Shown: one piece after another, positions 55,846 to 64,000 of the stretch
Position numbering within the stretch: position 1 is the stretch's first letter
Layout: each line of letters opens with the position of its first letter
From: Luteibacter sp. UNCMF331Sha3.1
GTDB lineage: Bacteria > Pseudomonadota > Gammaproteobacteria > Xanthomonadales > Rhodanobacteraceae
Reading direction: 5' to 3'
Length of the DNA stretch: 64,000 nt
NCBI RefSeq assembly: GCF_900109915.1
Contig: NZ_FOBU01000002.1
Coordinates: forward strand, 1,133,170-1,197,169
The notes under the pieces: generated by a model
Told to the model about the DNA's origin: nothing
Databases searched by the model: none
What the model saw: only the letters and a program-made list of their open reading frames with translations
Position numbers and translations under genes: made by a program

Positions 55846-56172
55846 TCAACCGTCCCCTGGAGATGCCGGGCTTGTCTCGGCCCGCGCCACGTCGAGGAGG
55901 AAGGCCTGAAGGTCAACGACCCTTCCTCGCGCGCAAAGCTCGGCAGCGGTCAGATGATCGAGCGCCGCGATGGTCTCCTCGCGCCACCAGGCATCGACAC
56001 GACGGGGGTCCGGTTCGATTCGCCCGGCCAGTGACCGCGCCGCACGTTCGAGCCTGCGTCGCGACAGCTCGTCGTAAGGGTGCGGTAGATACCATGGCAT
56101 CCCGATGCGCCGGATGGCGTCGCGCATCGCGAAAGAGTGCCCGGCACGGGCTCTGGCGTCGCTGGCATCCAT
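55846..56172 (-). CDS. Small protein, unknown
   Basis: 108 aa from MDASDARARAGHSFAMRDAI, chosen because a strong AGGAGG site precedes this ATG. Helical and basic: MPWYLPHPYDELSRRRLERA, WWREETIAALDHLTAAELCA. It is convergent with the LysR gene, 17 bases from its stop. No family recognised. Confidence 0.6.
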   Translation of the reverse strand: MDASDARARAGHSFAMRDAIRRIGMPWYLPHPYDELSRRRLERAARSLAGRIEPDPRRVDAWWREETIAALDHLTAAELCARGRVVDLQAFLLDVARAETSPASPGDG

Positions 56173-56388
56173 GATGACCTCCTGGACGTTGCGGACTCGG
56201 CGCCAGTATGGCCGAGCTGCAATCGGTGCACTTGGATCAACGAAACCGATTGTCCTGATAGCAACCGCTGTTGTCGCCGTCTGATGGTTTTGGGACATCC
56301 AGCGATGTTTGTTCTAGCGCCCGCCCGCGCTTGCCATGACGATTAGCCTGGCTTTCCGCTCTGCGGAAAAAAATCGACGGGAGACTCC

Positions 56389-57210
56389 ATGGCTGCAGGT
56401 CGGCCCACACAGTGGCACACGAAAAATGTGACCATCCGCGAGCTTTATGGGCTCGACACAAAGCATCGGCCGGTCGCACCCGTGCGAGCCGAAACGGCAA
56501 TGGTGCCGGGCACCGAAGAAGCGGGGCACGACGTACTTCTGTCGCATAGCTCCTTTCAGGCACTGTTCGCCGATGTGAAACCCGACGTCTATGTCGCGGC
56601 GGTTGTCGTTGCGTGCTATCTCGGCGTTTCTCGTCATTCGATCCAACGCAAGCTCAATGACCTGTACGCCACCGATGCCCGCCCGTGGCGCTCGATGCTT
56701 GCTGAAAGACATCATGCAGGTGGGGTGGCGTTTCGTGACGAGCTTTTTCGATGGTCGTTCGTGCGCGAGGAACTTGCGTACGACATGGTGCCTGAGGTGC
56801 GTCGGACAAACGCGCGGCGCGATGAGCTCAGGCAGCGATCCGAGCGGCGGCGTCAGATCCGTCGTGTGCCGTTCCTCCAGAGCGGGCCGCCGTCCGACGC
56901 GGTCCAGTTCGTCATCAACGGTCAAGGACTGGTCGTCGGCGCCCTGGGCCAGGGACATACAAGCGCGATGGCGTTCATTGCGGTCATCAATGAGGGCGGC
57001 CGGCTGATGGCACTCGATCCCGTCGATGCACTGGGACGGCCATGGTCTGACATGGGCGCACGCGGCGCGTGGGAAGCGGTGGTGTTCGAATCGCTTCTTG
57101 CCCAGGCAGAAGCGATTCGCCAGGCATTGTCCCGCGGACGCGAGATGACAGAGCGCGTTATCTTCGGACCCAGCCAGCGTGCAAACGCGTTCGGAGATCG
57201 CCTCAACTGA
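56389..57210 (+). CDS. Unknown protein with DNA-binding-like segment
   Basis: 273 aa behind a GGGAG ribosome site. A possible helix-turn-helix is at residues about 70-95 (VVACYLGVSRHSIQRKLNDL). Downstream there is a basic helical linker (RRTNARRDELRQRSERRRQI) and a mixed alpha/beta C-terminal domain (VQFVINGQGLVVGALGQGHT, SAMAFIAVINEGGRLMALDP). I do not recognise a family. It stands between the 108-aa gene and the convergent glutathione transferase gene. Confidence 0.6.
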   Translation: MAAGRPTQWHTKNVTIRELYGLDTKHRPVAPVRAETAMVPGTEEAGHDVLLSHSSFQALFADVKPDVYVAAVVVACYLGVSRHSIQRKLNDLYATDARPWRSMLAERHHAGGVAFRDELFRWSFVREELAYDMVPEVRRTNARRDELRQRSERRRQIRRVPFLQSGPPSDAVQFVINGQGLVVGALGQGHTSAMAFIAVINEGGRLMALDPVDALGRPWSDMGARGAWEAVVFESLLAQAEAIRQALSRGREMTERVIFGPSQRANAFGDRLN

Positions 57211-57230
57211 GGCGGTATCCGCGTGGGCCG

Positions 57231-57848
57231 TTAGGCTTCAACCGGGTCGAAGGCTCGCAGGCCCTTGGCAATCGCCGGGCGCGACGAGAGGTGCGCAAAC
57301 CATTTCGAAAGCCGGGGGCGCGCAGCCCAATGAGCATCACCGCGAAGACCGGCCACGAAGACGACCGCGGCGATGTCGGCAAGTGTATACATCTCCCCCG
57401 CTACGTAAGTCGATTCTTCGAGGGCGTCTTCAAGCCAGTCGAGGCGGTCATGGACGATGCCATCGAGATGATTCGCACCCGAATGTTCGCCGGTCCGGCG
57501 AAGCATGAAGGCGGCCTGCGCAAAGCTGATGATATCCGTGGCCACCATCATCAACCGCTCGAGACACATGGCATAAGCACGCGAGCCTGCCGGCGGCATC
57601 AGCGGCTGGGTACTCTGGCTTGACGCCCAAAGCATGATGGCGATGGACTGGGAAAGGACAAACGTCTCGCCGTCGTGATCAACCATCGTCGGCACTTTTC
57701 CGGTCGGGTTGAGGACGAGATATTCGCTCCCGTATTGCTCGCCGCGCTCGAGGGTGACGCGCACGCGACGGTAGTGGATGCCCGCTTCTTCGAAAGTGAC
57801 AGCGACGCGGAGGCAATTGCCGGTGCGATCGCCAAACAAGTCAATCAT
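57231..57848 (-). CDS. Glutathione S-transferase family protein
   Basis: 205 aa from MIDLFGDRTGNCLRVAVTFE, which follows an AGGA site. The N-terminal thioredoxin-like domain has NPTGKVPTMVDHDGETFVLS, QSIAIMLWA (the cis-Pro region and the Ser that contacts glutathione). The C-terminal all-helical domain follows, with YVAGEMYTLADIAAVVFVAG, the usual (T/S)xADI element. It conjugates or reduces electrophiles with glutathione in the cytosol; substrate unknown. Fits the stress theme of its neighbours. Confidence 0.88.
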   Translation of the reverse strand: MIDLFGDRTGNCLRVAVTFEEAGIHYRRVRVTLERGEQYGSEYLVLNPTGKVPTMVDHDGETFVLSQSIAIMLWASSQSTQPLMPPAGSRAYAMCLERLMMVATDIISFAQAAFMLRRTGEHSGANHLDGIVHDRLDWLEDALEESTYVAGEMYTLADIAAVVFVAGLRGDAHWAARPRLSKWFAHLSSRPAIAKGLRAFDPVEA

Positions 57849-58149
57849 GATGGTCCTGGCAGGGAAGGAAAGGGGAAGCAATCACGCATGGTCCGATGGC
57901 GCGCCCGTGGATGCTTGACTGCAAGTGTCCGGTTTGCCGGAAACAGCCGGTGGCTTATCTTTTTGCGACTATCCCCGTAGACCCTGTTTGCGTCTCCAGA
58001 CAGACGCCTGAGCAAGACCATCGGTGAGGCCCGGCTGGCGGAATCCTTTTCCTGAAAGATGACGTCCGAACCGGTAGGACGGTCGGCCGCGATGGCTCCG
58101 GCGCCGCAAGCCCCATGAGGGCGCGCAGACCTCTGCGCGCCCTTTCACC

Positions 58150-59814
58150 TCAGGGTCGGTATTGCCAGAGCACCGTCGAGCCGCTGACGACCTGCGCGGT
58201 GCCGTCGTTTCGCACATTGAAATAGGCACCCGGATGGCCGGCGGTGCCGGTAGCCCAGCGCGGCACGCCCTTGACGTCATAAACAACGAAGTTGCCGTCG
58301 CCCTGCATGCCGACCGCGCCAGGGACGATGCCCTTTGTCCCGGCAGCATAAAGCGACGTTGTGCCTCGCCACACGGCGACCTCGCCGTCGTCTGCGACCT
58401 TCAGTGACACAAGCCCGCTGCAGGAGGTCAGTGGTCGGGCAGGGGTGACTGACTCGTTGGCGTGAAGAACGCCACAACTCGGCGCGGGATCGAGCGGACC
58501 AGGGTCGGTAGGCACCGTTTCCGACGGTTCCACCTCGCCGTGAAAAACGCGTCCGGCTTCGTACATCAGGCGCAAATACCAATCCGACGGCAGTTTGTAG
58601 CCGTCGGCGTCGAGGTTGACCCAGTTCATCTGGTCGGGCGACGTTTTCGCACTCGGCGATGTCTTGATGAGCTGTGTGCCTTCATTGATCTCATCGAACA
58701 TGGCCACCTTTACGAACACTGCGCCGGCTTCGTGGACGGCCTTGACCTCCTGCCAAAGCAGCTCGCCGCCGTTTCGCTCCGTTCCCGTGTCGAGCGCGAC
58801 GTGGTCAAGGCGCCCCGCGCTGCCAGGTATCATGACCGGCATGAGGAGCTGGCCGTTGGCGTTGGTCTGCGCGATGTCCGGGAGAAGGTTTCGCGTGCGC
58901 CATCCTTCCACGCCATTGGGCGCCGGCTTGCTGTCGATGACGCCGACCGTCCACGGCTGAATGACATCGAGTTCGGAGAGAACCTCTTTCCAGCCCGGCT
59001 CCGTGATGTCGCGCCATTCCTCGCCGGTCCCGCCCATCACTTCGGCGTGCGCGACGGTCTTGAACCACTGAATGAGTTTATGGACAAGCTCGGGGCGCTG
59101 GGGTTTGCCGCCAGCGCCGACCATGCCAAGACCCCAGATGGACACAAGGGGTTTGCCCGCCTCGCGCTGATAAGCGGGGCTGTCGGTCAGGTGAACATCA
59201 TTGACCAGATGCAGCCAATCGCTGGTGATGTCGCTCAGGATCACATCGTCGCTTTGCGAGTAATACGGAATCTGTTGTCCGTTGACGGTAATGTCGCCGT
59301 GCGACAGGTCGTATTCGATGGCAAACGAACGCCCGTTTTCCTCGGCGGCCTTCATGGCATGTCGGAAGATGGCTTCGTCCTCCTCGCGGTAGCCGGCGGT
59401 TTCGCCGATGAAGCGCTGCATGAGTGCCCCGTCGATGTTGTACTCCCTCATCCAGCGGAAATGCACATCGGCAGTCTGTTGGGGGTAGGAGGAGAACAGG
59501 TATGCCGGACCTCCCTGCACGGTCATGTACGGATTCACGCAACGGGCCGGGCCGTCCCCGAAGTCGGTGACGTCCGGATAGCTTGGCGGATAAAAGTGGT
59601 CGGTCCGTGGCTCGGAGTCCGACCAGTGCAGCCAGTTGTTGGCGGGCGAGCCGTCGCCCGGGCAGCGGAACCATCCCTGATAGCCGACCATAACCTTGCC
59701 CCTGATGGTCGAGGTATCGACCGGCGGACTATTGGCGAAGGCGGCGTTTGCGAAAAGCAAACCCAGCATGGCTGGGAGCACGAGATCCCTGCTGCGTCGT
59801 ATGTCGGTCTTCAT
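58150..59814 (-). CDS. Secreted glycoside hydrolase (GH71/GH99-like) with C-terminal B-lectin domain
   Basis: 554 aa. Signal peptide (LVLPAMLGLLFANAAFA), then a GH71/99-type catalytic region: IRGKVMVGYQGWFRCPGDGS, VQGGPAYLFSSYPQQTADVH, RWMREYNIDGALMQRFIGET, FAIEYDLSHGDI, VSIWGLGMVGAGGKPQRPEL and VKVAMFDEINEGTQL. Residues about 440-554 are a bulb-type (B-lectin) mannose-binding-like domain with VGMQGDGNFVVYDVKG. Such enzymes cleave alpha-mannosidic or related glycans; exact specificity is not readable. Exported, probably acting on surface or environmental polysaccharide. No neighbouring transporter. Confidence 0.82.
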   Translation of the reverse strand: MKTDIRRSRDLVLPAMLGLLFANAAFANSPPVDTSTIRGKVMVGYQGWFRCPGDGSPANNWLHWSDSEPRTDHFYPPSYPDVTDFGDGPARCVNPYMTVQGGPAYLFSSYPQQTADVHFRWMREYNIDGALMQRFIGETAGYREEDEAIFRHAMKAAEENGRSFAIEYDLSHGDITVNGQQIPYYSQSDDVILSDITSDWLHLVNDVHLTDSPAYQREAGKPLVSIWGLGMVGAGGKPQRPELVHKLIQWFKTVAHAEVMGGTGEEWRDITEPGWKEVLSELDVIQPWTVGVIDSKPAPNGVEGWRTRNLLPDIAQTNANGQLLMPVMIPGSAGRLDHVALDTGTERNGGELLWQEVKAVHEAGAVFVKVAMFDEINEGTQLIKTSPSAKTSPDQMNWVNLDADGYKLPSDWYLRLMYEAGRVFHGEVEPSETVPTDPGPLDPAPSCGVLHANESVTPARPLTSCSGLVSLKVADDGEVAVWRGTTSLYAAGTKGIVPGAVGMQGDGNFVVYDVKGVPRWATGTAGHPGAYFNVRNDGTAQVVSGSTVLWQYRP

Positions 59815-59924
59815 GCAATGTCCTGTCTGATGGAAGGCGCGCGCATCGTGCGCGTCCTTCCTTCGTTGCGTCCGCCATACACGTCACAAAAAACCGGGCA
59901 ATGAGTCAAACAGGCAAAACTGGC

Positions 59925-60467
59925 TTATTTCTCGCTGCGAGCCTGGGACGGCGGGACAACGACCTCGACCCTTCCGGTGGCGACGTCATAGACCATACCC
60001 GTGACGGTAGCGCTCGCGGGGAAATCGTCACGGGCCCGCAGGGCAGCCACATCGACTTCGACCGAACGGTATGGATCCGTGATCGAAAGACGCTCGAGGT
60101 CCTGCTCTTGCACACCCATGTAATGGGCGACGAGATCCGGTGCTTCGTGGACGCAGCCATTGATGCCGCAATCCGTATGATGCAGGACCACCACGTTCCA
60201 GCCCGGGCCGAGTTCGTTGCCCCGCGACCGCGAAAGGGCGCGAAGCATTCCGACGGTCTCGAAGAAAGCAGGGCCCACGCGTCCGCCGACGTTGCGGACG
60301 ATGGCTGCCTCACCAGGCTTGAGCTGGAGAATGTCCATCGGATCGACCCTCGGATCGAGGCAGCCGACGATGAGGGTTTTCAGCGAGGGCATCATCTTCA
60401 TGCCGGCGGTAAAGCCGGTTTCGGAGAAATCACTGTTGCGCTGACGGAGGGTTTCAAGAAGGTCCAT
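59925..60467 (-). CDS. Beta-carbonic anhydrase, copy 1
   Basis: 180 aa zinc enzyme interconverting CO2 and bicarbonate. Zinc ligands are seen in LIVGCLDPRVDPMDILQLKP (Cys and the Asp-x-Arg dyad) and VVVLHHTDCGINGC (His and Cys). GEAAIVRNVGGRVGPAFFET is the linking block. Start follows an AGGA site. It has a close paralog at 62,652, with the NmrA/LysR pair in between. Confidence 0.9.
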   Translation of the reverse strand: MDLLETLRQRNSDFSETGFTAGMKMMPSLKTLIVGCLDPRVDPMDILQLKPGEAAIVRNVGGRVGPAFFETVGMLRALSRSRGNELGPGWNVVVLHHTDCGINGCVHEAPDLVAHYMGVQEQDLERLSITDPYRSVEVDVAALRARDDFPASATVTGMVYDVATGRVEVVVPPSQARSEK

Positions 60468-60616
60468 GGTCTGTCCTGGATGGGGGCGTTAAAGCAGACG
60501 GGGAGGGCGTGACAGGAAGTTCGGCGACGAAAAAGGGGGCCATGCCCGGCATGCGCGGCGGCGATAAGGGCGCTGCAGTCGTTGCTGACCACGGCATGGC
60601 TCCGTCGGGCAGCGAC

Positions 60617-61495
60617 TTACTTTCCGTTGAGACGGTCGGCGTGCAGGCGGGCGAATTCACCTACCGTCATCGAGCGCTTGCCGGTAATGAGTTCGACGTT
60701 GTTGTCCGCGCCGGACATGTGTCCGTGCTGGTAATCCGCCATGGCGCCCGTGAAATGCTGGAGCACGTACTGCGGCACACCCATCTGGCCGAGGGAGTCG
60801 ATGTACTCGGCAATCGGCAGATCCTGGTAAACGATGGGGCGGCCCAGTGCCTCGGAGAGTTCCCGGGCCATCTGCTCATGATCCATCTCGACCGGGCCCG
60901 ACAGCGGCACGATCTGGCCGAGGTAGTCGCGCGGGTCCTTGAGCAGGGAGGCAATGGCGCGGCCCTGGTCGTCAGCGGCGATCGGCGAATGGCGCCCCTT
61001 GCCTGCGGGGATGCGAAGCACACCGGCCTGCAGGTACGGCAGCGACCAAGGATACAAGAGCCATTCGAGGAAGTACGTCGGACGCAGATGGATGACCGGG
61101 ACGCCCGACCAGTTGAATACCTGCTCGCTGATGTAGGTGTCGCGGCATGAGTTGGAGGTCGACTCGCGGTCGGCGGACCGTTGCGAGAGATTGACGATGT
61201 ACTTGAGACCAGCTTCGTTCGCCGCCTGGGCAAAGTTGACGGTTGCCGTGATCAGGCCATCGGCCACCGGCCAGACGAAGTAACCGGCGTCCATCCCTTG
61301 CATGGCGCTCCGGATGGAATTGATGTCATTGAGATCCCCAATGACGATCTCCGCACCCTGCGCCTTGAGCGCATCGGATCGAGCATCCTGCTTGCGGACC
61401 ATGGCGCGGACGTTCAGGCCGAGGGCGAGCGATTCACGGACAGCAGCGCGACCGGTGTCACCGGTGGCGCCAGCGATGAGGACATTCTTGGACAT
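60617..61495 (-). CDS. NmrA-like NAD(P)H-binding oxidoreductase
   Basis: 292 aa from MSKNVLIAGATGDTGRAAVR; the glycine-rich GATGDTG motif binds NAD(P)H. The atypical SDR fold continues with EIVIGDLNDINSIRSAMQGM, GLKYIVNLSQRSADRESTSN and VIHLRPTYFLEWLLYP. NmrA-type members act as redox sensors or quinone/nitro reductases. No YxxxK catalytic pair is evident, which suits the NmrA group. Divergent from the second LysR gene, its probable regulator. Confidence 0.86.
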   Translation of the reverse strand: MSKNVLIAGATGDTGRAAVRESLALGLNVRAMVRKQDARSDALKAQGAEIVIGDLNDINSIRSAMQGMDAGYFVWPVADGLITATVNFAQAANEAGLKYIVNLSQRSADRESTSNSCRDTYISEQVFNWSGVPVIHLRPTYFLEWLLYPWSLPYLQAGVLRIPAGKGRHSPIAADDQGRAIASLLKDPRDYLGQIVPLSGPVEMDHEQMARELSEALGRPIVYQDLPIAEYIDSLGQMGVPQYVLQHFTGAMADYQHGHMSGADNNVELITGKRSMTVGEFARLHADRLNGK

Positions 61496-61653
61496 GACGG
61501 GGTTTCCTTGGAGTGGTTGCTGCACCGTGCGGTGTAGCGGTTGCGTTTCGGTGATGAAACTATCGACCCGTCGCACTCTTGCCGGTAGCCCATGAAAGCC
61601 TCTAAGACTTATCCTTCTCCAGCATCGATGGTCACGAAGGTCGGCCTGCCACC
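61496..61653. promoter_or_regulatory. Divergent control region between NmrA-like and LysR genes
   Basis: 158 bp between divergent starts, the usual site for LysR binding. I could not pick a specific operator with confidence. Confidence 0.4.
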
Positions 61654-62559
61654 GTGAAAGACATCCTCACGCTTCGCCTCTACACCCGCGTCGCCCGCCT
61701 CGGGAGCTTCTCGGCTGCCGCGCGCGAAGCAGGGCTTGCCCAGTCACAGGTCTCGCGCATGATTGCCGACCTCGAAGCGGGCCTCGGCGCCCGTTTGCTG
61801 TCCCGTACCACCCGTGCGGTCCAGCCGACAGAGGCCGGGCTGGAATTTCTCGCCCGTATGGAGCCCATCCTCGCTGCCATCGAGGATGCGGAAAACTCGG
61901 TGCGGGAAACCGGAGAGTTGCGAGGCGTTCTGAGGATTGGCATGCCCTCGACCATGGCGCTCAGGGTCGTCATCCCGCGACTTCGCGCGTTCGCTGAACG
62001 ACATCCTCAGCTGCACATCGAGCTGCTCCTCGACGACAAGTGGCAGGACATGGTCCGCGAGGCGGTCGATGTCGGCATCCGCGTGGGCACGCTGCCGGAT
62101 GCCGCAGGCACCGCTCGGCTCATTGGCCGCATGCAGCGAGTCGTTGTCGCGTCGCCCGACTACATCGCCTCTCACGGCAAACCGGAGCGGCCCGAGGACA
62201 TCCCGCGCCACCGTATTGTCGGGGGGCCCGCTGCAATGCAGGCAACCTCATGGCGATTCGAGCGCGAGGGCGGCGTCGCCGAGGTTGAAATCCACGCCGA
62301 CATCTCATCCAACGACACGGCCGGAGCGCTCGCGGCCGCAACCGGTGGGCTCGGCCTTACCTCGACAACGTCATGGGCGTGCCGGGATGAAATCCGGGCC
62401 GGACAACTCGTCGCATTGCTTCCCGACTGGACGATGGCCCAGATCCCGGTTCACGCCTACTTTCCGTTGGGCCGTGCAACGCGCCTCGCAGCGCGAGCGT
62501 TCGTCGATTTTATCTGCGCGCAACTTGAAGGCCATGAGGACTGGCGGTCGGGCGGCTAG
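61654..62559 (+). CDS. LysR-family transcriptional regulator (NmrA-linked)
   Basis: 301 aa from a GTG start. HTH at residues about 5-63: LRLYTRVARLGSFSAAAREA, GLAQSQVSRMIADLEAGLGA, RLLSRTTRAVQPTEAG. Effector domain: GELRGVLRIGMPSTMALRVV, EAVDVGIRVGTLPDAAGTAR. Clearly a paralog of the LysR gene at 54,897, with aligned blocks throughout. Likely controls the divergent NmrA-like gene and perhaps the carbonic anhydrase that follows after 92 bp. Confidence 0.9.
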   Translation: MKDILTLRLYTRVARLGSFSAAAREAGLAQSQVSRMIADLEAGLGARLLSRTTRAVQPTEAGLEFLARMEPILAAIEDAENSVRETGELRGVLRIGMPSTMALRVVIPRLRAFAERHPQLHIELLLDDKWQDMVREAVDVGIRVGTLPDAAGTARLIGRMQRVVVASPDYIASHGKPERPEDIPRHRIVGGPAAMQATSWRFEREGGVAEVEIHADISSNDTAGALAAATGGLGLTSTTSWACRDEIRAGQLVALLPDWTMAQIPVHAYFPLGRATRLAARAFVDFICAQLEGHEDWRSGG

Positions 62560-62651
62560 GGCTTTTTGGGCAAAAGATGCCTGATGCGACAAGCCCGCCT
62601 GCGGGCACGGCCGGATGATGGGACGTATTTCGTCGCCACCGGAGGCCCCCC

Positions 62652-63197
62652 ATGGAATTTTTCCATACCCTGCTCGAACGCAATGCCGACTTTGCCGAAC
62701 AGGGCTTTGTCGACGGTCTCAGGATGCTTCCCTCGAGGCAGACGGTCATCATCGGGTGCGTCGACCCGCGCGTTGACCCAGCCGACATCTTCGACCTCCA
62801 GCCCGGCGAGGCGGTTGTCATCAGGAACGTCGGCGGCCGCATCAATGCACCTCTCCTCGAGACGATGGCCATTTTGCGCACGGTGGCGCAGTCCAAGGGC
62901 AAGGACATTGGGGATGGATGGAATCTTGTCGTCCTCCACCACACCGACTGCGGGATCATCGGCTGCTACGAGCACGCTCCTGCGCTTCTCGCAAAGCATC
63001 TTGGAAAGACCGTCGATGACCTGGCCGACATGTCCATCGACGACCCGTTTGCAGCCGTCAAGAAGGATGTCGCAGAGCTGCAGTCGATTGCCGCTCTTCC
63101 TGGTGGATTTCTCGTCTCCGGACTGGTCTACGACGTCGGTACGGGCAAGGTCGACACCATTGTCGAGCCGCGAGCGCTGCGCGTAAACGCGGCCTGA
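62652..63197 (+). CDS. Beta-carbonic anhydrase, copy 2
   Basis: 181 aa behind a GGAGG ribosome site. Zinc-site blocks VIIGCVDPRVDPADIFDLQP and LVVLHHTDCGIIGCYEHAPA are intact, joined by GEAVVIRNVGGRINAPLLET. It is closely similar to copy 1 at 59,925 along its whole length, including LLERNADFAEQGFVDGLRML at the N-terminus. Why two similar copies lie within 3 kb is unclear; different expression or location is possible. Confidence 0.9.
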   Translation: MEFFHTLLERNADFAEQGFVDGLRMLPSRQTVIIGCVDPRVDPADIFDLQPGEAVVIRNVGGRINAPLLETMAILRTVAQSKGKDIGDGWNLVVLHHTDCGIIGCYEHAPALLAKHLGKTVDDLADMSIDDPFAAVKKDVAELQSIAALPGGFLVSGLVYDVGTGKVDTIVEPRALRVNAA

Positions 63198-63367
63198 CGA
63201 CAATGGCCGGGCCCCCGTCGCGCCAGCGGTTTCGCCTCGTGAATCGAGCTCGTCCTTGCGGCTGCAGCATGCATCGCCGCGCTCGGTGCGGTTGCAAGCT
63301 GGCTGCTGGTGGTGCGCATGGTGCCGGAGGGCGTGGACACGGCGCTTCTCACACCGGAGATGGACCA

Positions 63368-63389
63368 GGCGGGGAGCGTGCTCCCCGCC
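63368..63389. terminator. GC-rich hairpin between convergent genes
   Basis: Perfect 10-bp arms GGCGGGGAGC/GCTCCCCGCC around a 2-bp loop, between the stop of carbonic anhydrase copy 2 and the stop of the convergent VOC gene. There is no T-run, so it may be a rho-assisted or bidirectional stop. Confidence 0.5.
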
Positions 63390-63396
63390 GAATGGC

Positions 63397-63786
63397 TCAA
63401 CCTTCCGGACCGACGAAGGCGGCCTCGATGTTGTTGCCGTCCGGGTCGAGCACAAAGGCGGCGTAATAGTCCGGGTGGTACTTCGGACGCGGGCCCGGCG
63501 CGCCGTTGTCCTTCCCCCCGGCGTTGATTGCGGCATCGAAGAATGCCCGGACTTCCTCACGCGATGCGGCGGAGAACGCAACGTGGCAGTACCCGGGAGC
63601 GTTGGCCGACTTACCGACCCAGAAATACGGGCCGGTCTCGTCCCCAAAACCGACGGCGGCAAGCTTGCCGGTGTCGCCATCGGGCACCTCCATGAGGGGG
63701 GCAGCCTTGAGCGCTGCGAGCACCGGCTTGTAGAAGGCGAAAGAGGCTTCGACATTCGCAACGGAAAAGAACACATGCTTTATCAC
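63397..63786 (-). CDS. VOC-family (glyoxalase/bleomycin resistance-like) protein
   Basis: 129 aa from the GTG reading MIKHVFFSVANVEASFAFYK (as initiator Met), behind an AGGAG site; a longer upstream frame lacks a ribosome site. The paired beta-alpha-beta-beta-beta modules are visible: HVFFSVANVEASFAFYKPVL at the start and YAAFVLDPDGNNIEAAFVGP at the end with the metal-binding Glu. Also GYCHVAFSAASREEVRAFFD. Could be a glyoxalase, dioxygenase or resistance protein; substrate unknown. Confidence 0.85.
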   Translation of the reverse strand: MIKHVFFSVANVEASFAFYKPVLAALKAAPLMEVPDGDTGKLAAVGFGDETGPYFWVGKSANAPGYCHVAFSAASREEVRAFFDAAINAGGKDNGAPGPRPKYHPDYYAAFVLDPDGNNIEAAFVGPEG

Positions 63787-63944
63787 GGAAAGTCTCCTCA
63801 GGGATGGGCGGGAAAAACTGCGGCGGCGCTGCGTTCGGCAAGAACCAAGAAAAGCCTGCTTGCAGTACACATATGATGACCATACTACAACCGTGCCAGT
63901 TCTTCCGTGCACATCACCCACGTTCCCATCGAAGGTCCATCCCA

Positions 63945-64000
63945 TGTCCATGACATCTTCTGCTTTCACCGAGCATCGCGTCCCTTCCGGCGATGGTGAG
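63945..64000 (+). CDS. Start of an unidentified gene (partial)
   Basis: The last 56 bases open a frame MSMTSSAFTEHRVPSGDGE that runs off the window, divergent from the VOC gene. Too short to assign. Confidence 0.35.

Noticed and set aside
60454-60660. A 68-codon minus-strand frame between carbonic anhydrase and NmrA-like genes
   Set aside because: Low-complexity Pro/Ser/Ala content and overlap with the NmrA gene end; no ribosome site.
63255-63425. A possible remnant membrane-protein C-terminus (IAALGAVASWLLVVRMVPEG)
   Set aside because: Only about 20 hydrophobic residues in frame, no upstream part and no homology I can name; may be chance.

Overview
The window is GC-rich chromosomal DNA from a gammaproteobacterium, most likely Xanthomonadales/Rhodanobacteraceae (a Luteibacter- or Dyella-like organism). 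The evidence is the ald-ftsK-X-lolA block, rarA, serS and aat, recurrent REP-type palindromes with GTGGGAGC arms, and an effector carrying the XVIPCD domain typical of the Xanthomonadales bacterial-killing type IV secretion system. The genus is inferred from gene content only.

Core chromosome (1-26,467). The left edge is the start of a phosphoketolase gene. It is followed by a membrane-tethered Mrr-like protein, a lipoprotein, an HDOD protein, an RluA-type pseudouridine synthase, a DHA2 drug exporter, an aat/acetyltransferase pair, trxB, ald, ftsK, a conserved small gene, lolA, a large beta-propeller histidine kinase, a DUF2339/DUF3999 membrane pair, rarA, a Na+/H+ antiporter and serS. serS ends about 90 bp before tRNA-Ser(UGA). 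REP hairpins sit in many gaps between genes.

Integrated element (26,454-42,003). A 15.5-kb phage-like element lies between a 15-bp repeat of the tRNA-Ser 3' end and its distal copy. A P4-type tyrosine recombinase lies next to the distal att site. The element has an excisionase/primase-helicase operon and a second operon encoding an unknown protein, a 52-aa protein, a tape measure protein, a terminase-small-like protein, a gp10-like protein, and a terminase split into ATPase and nuclease genes. Start and stop codons overlap or abut throughout, but no capsid, portal, tail tube, fibre or lysis gene is present. The ATPase frame is broken at a C6 run. A two-gene cassette with a HEPN (RX6H) protein occupies the attL end as probable cargo.

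Accessory island (42,003 to about 53,400). Outside the att site lie a truncated second integrase, an HTH+DUF2971 operon, an unknown helical protein and a 1,252-aa protein with a PD-(D/E)XK-like N-terminus and a STAND-like P-loop core, which is a strong defence candidate. Next comes a T4SS killing cassette: a GH19/PG-binding/XVIPCD effector with a secreted candidate immunity protein upstream. This cassette is flanked by two decayed copies of the same lipoprotein gene.

Metabolic/stress region (about 52,500-64,000). This holds a cupin protein, an Old Yellow Enzyme divergent from a LysR regulator, two unknown genes, a glutathione transferase, a secreted GH71/99-like hydrolase with a B-lectin domain, an NmrA-type reductase divergent from a second paralogous LysR, two paralogous beta-carbonic anhydrases and a VOC-family protein. 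The LysR and carbonic anhydrase duplications suggest a segmental or modular origin.
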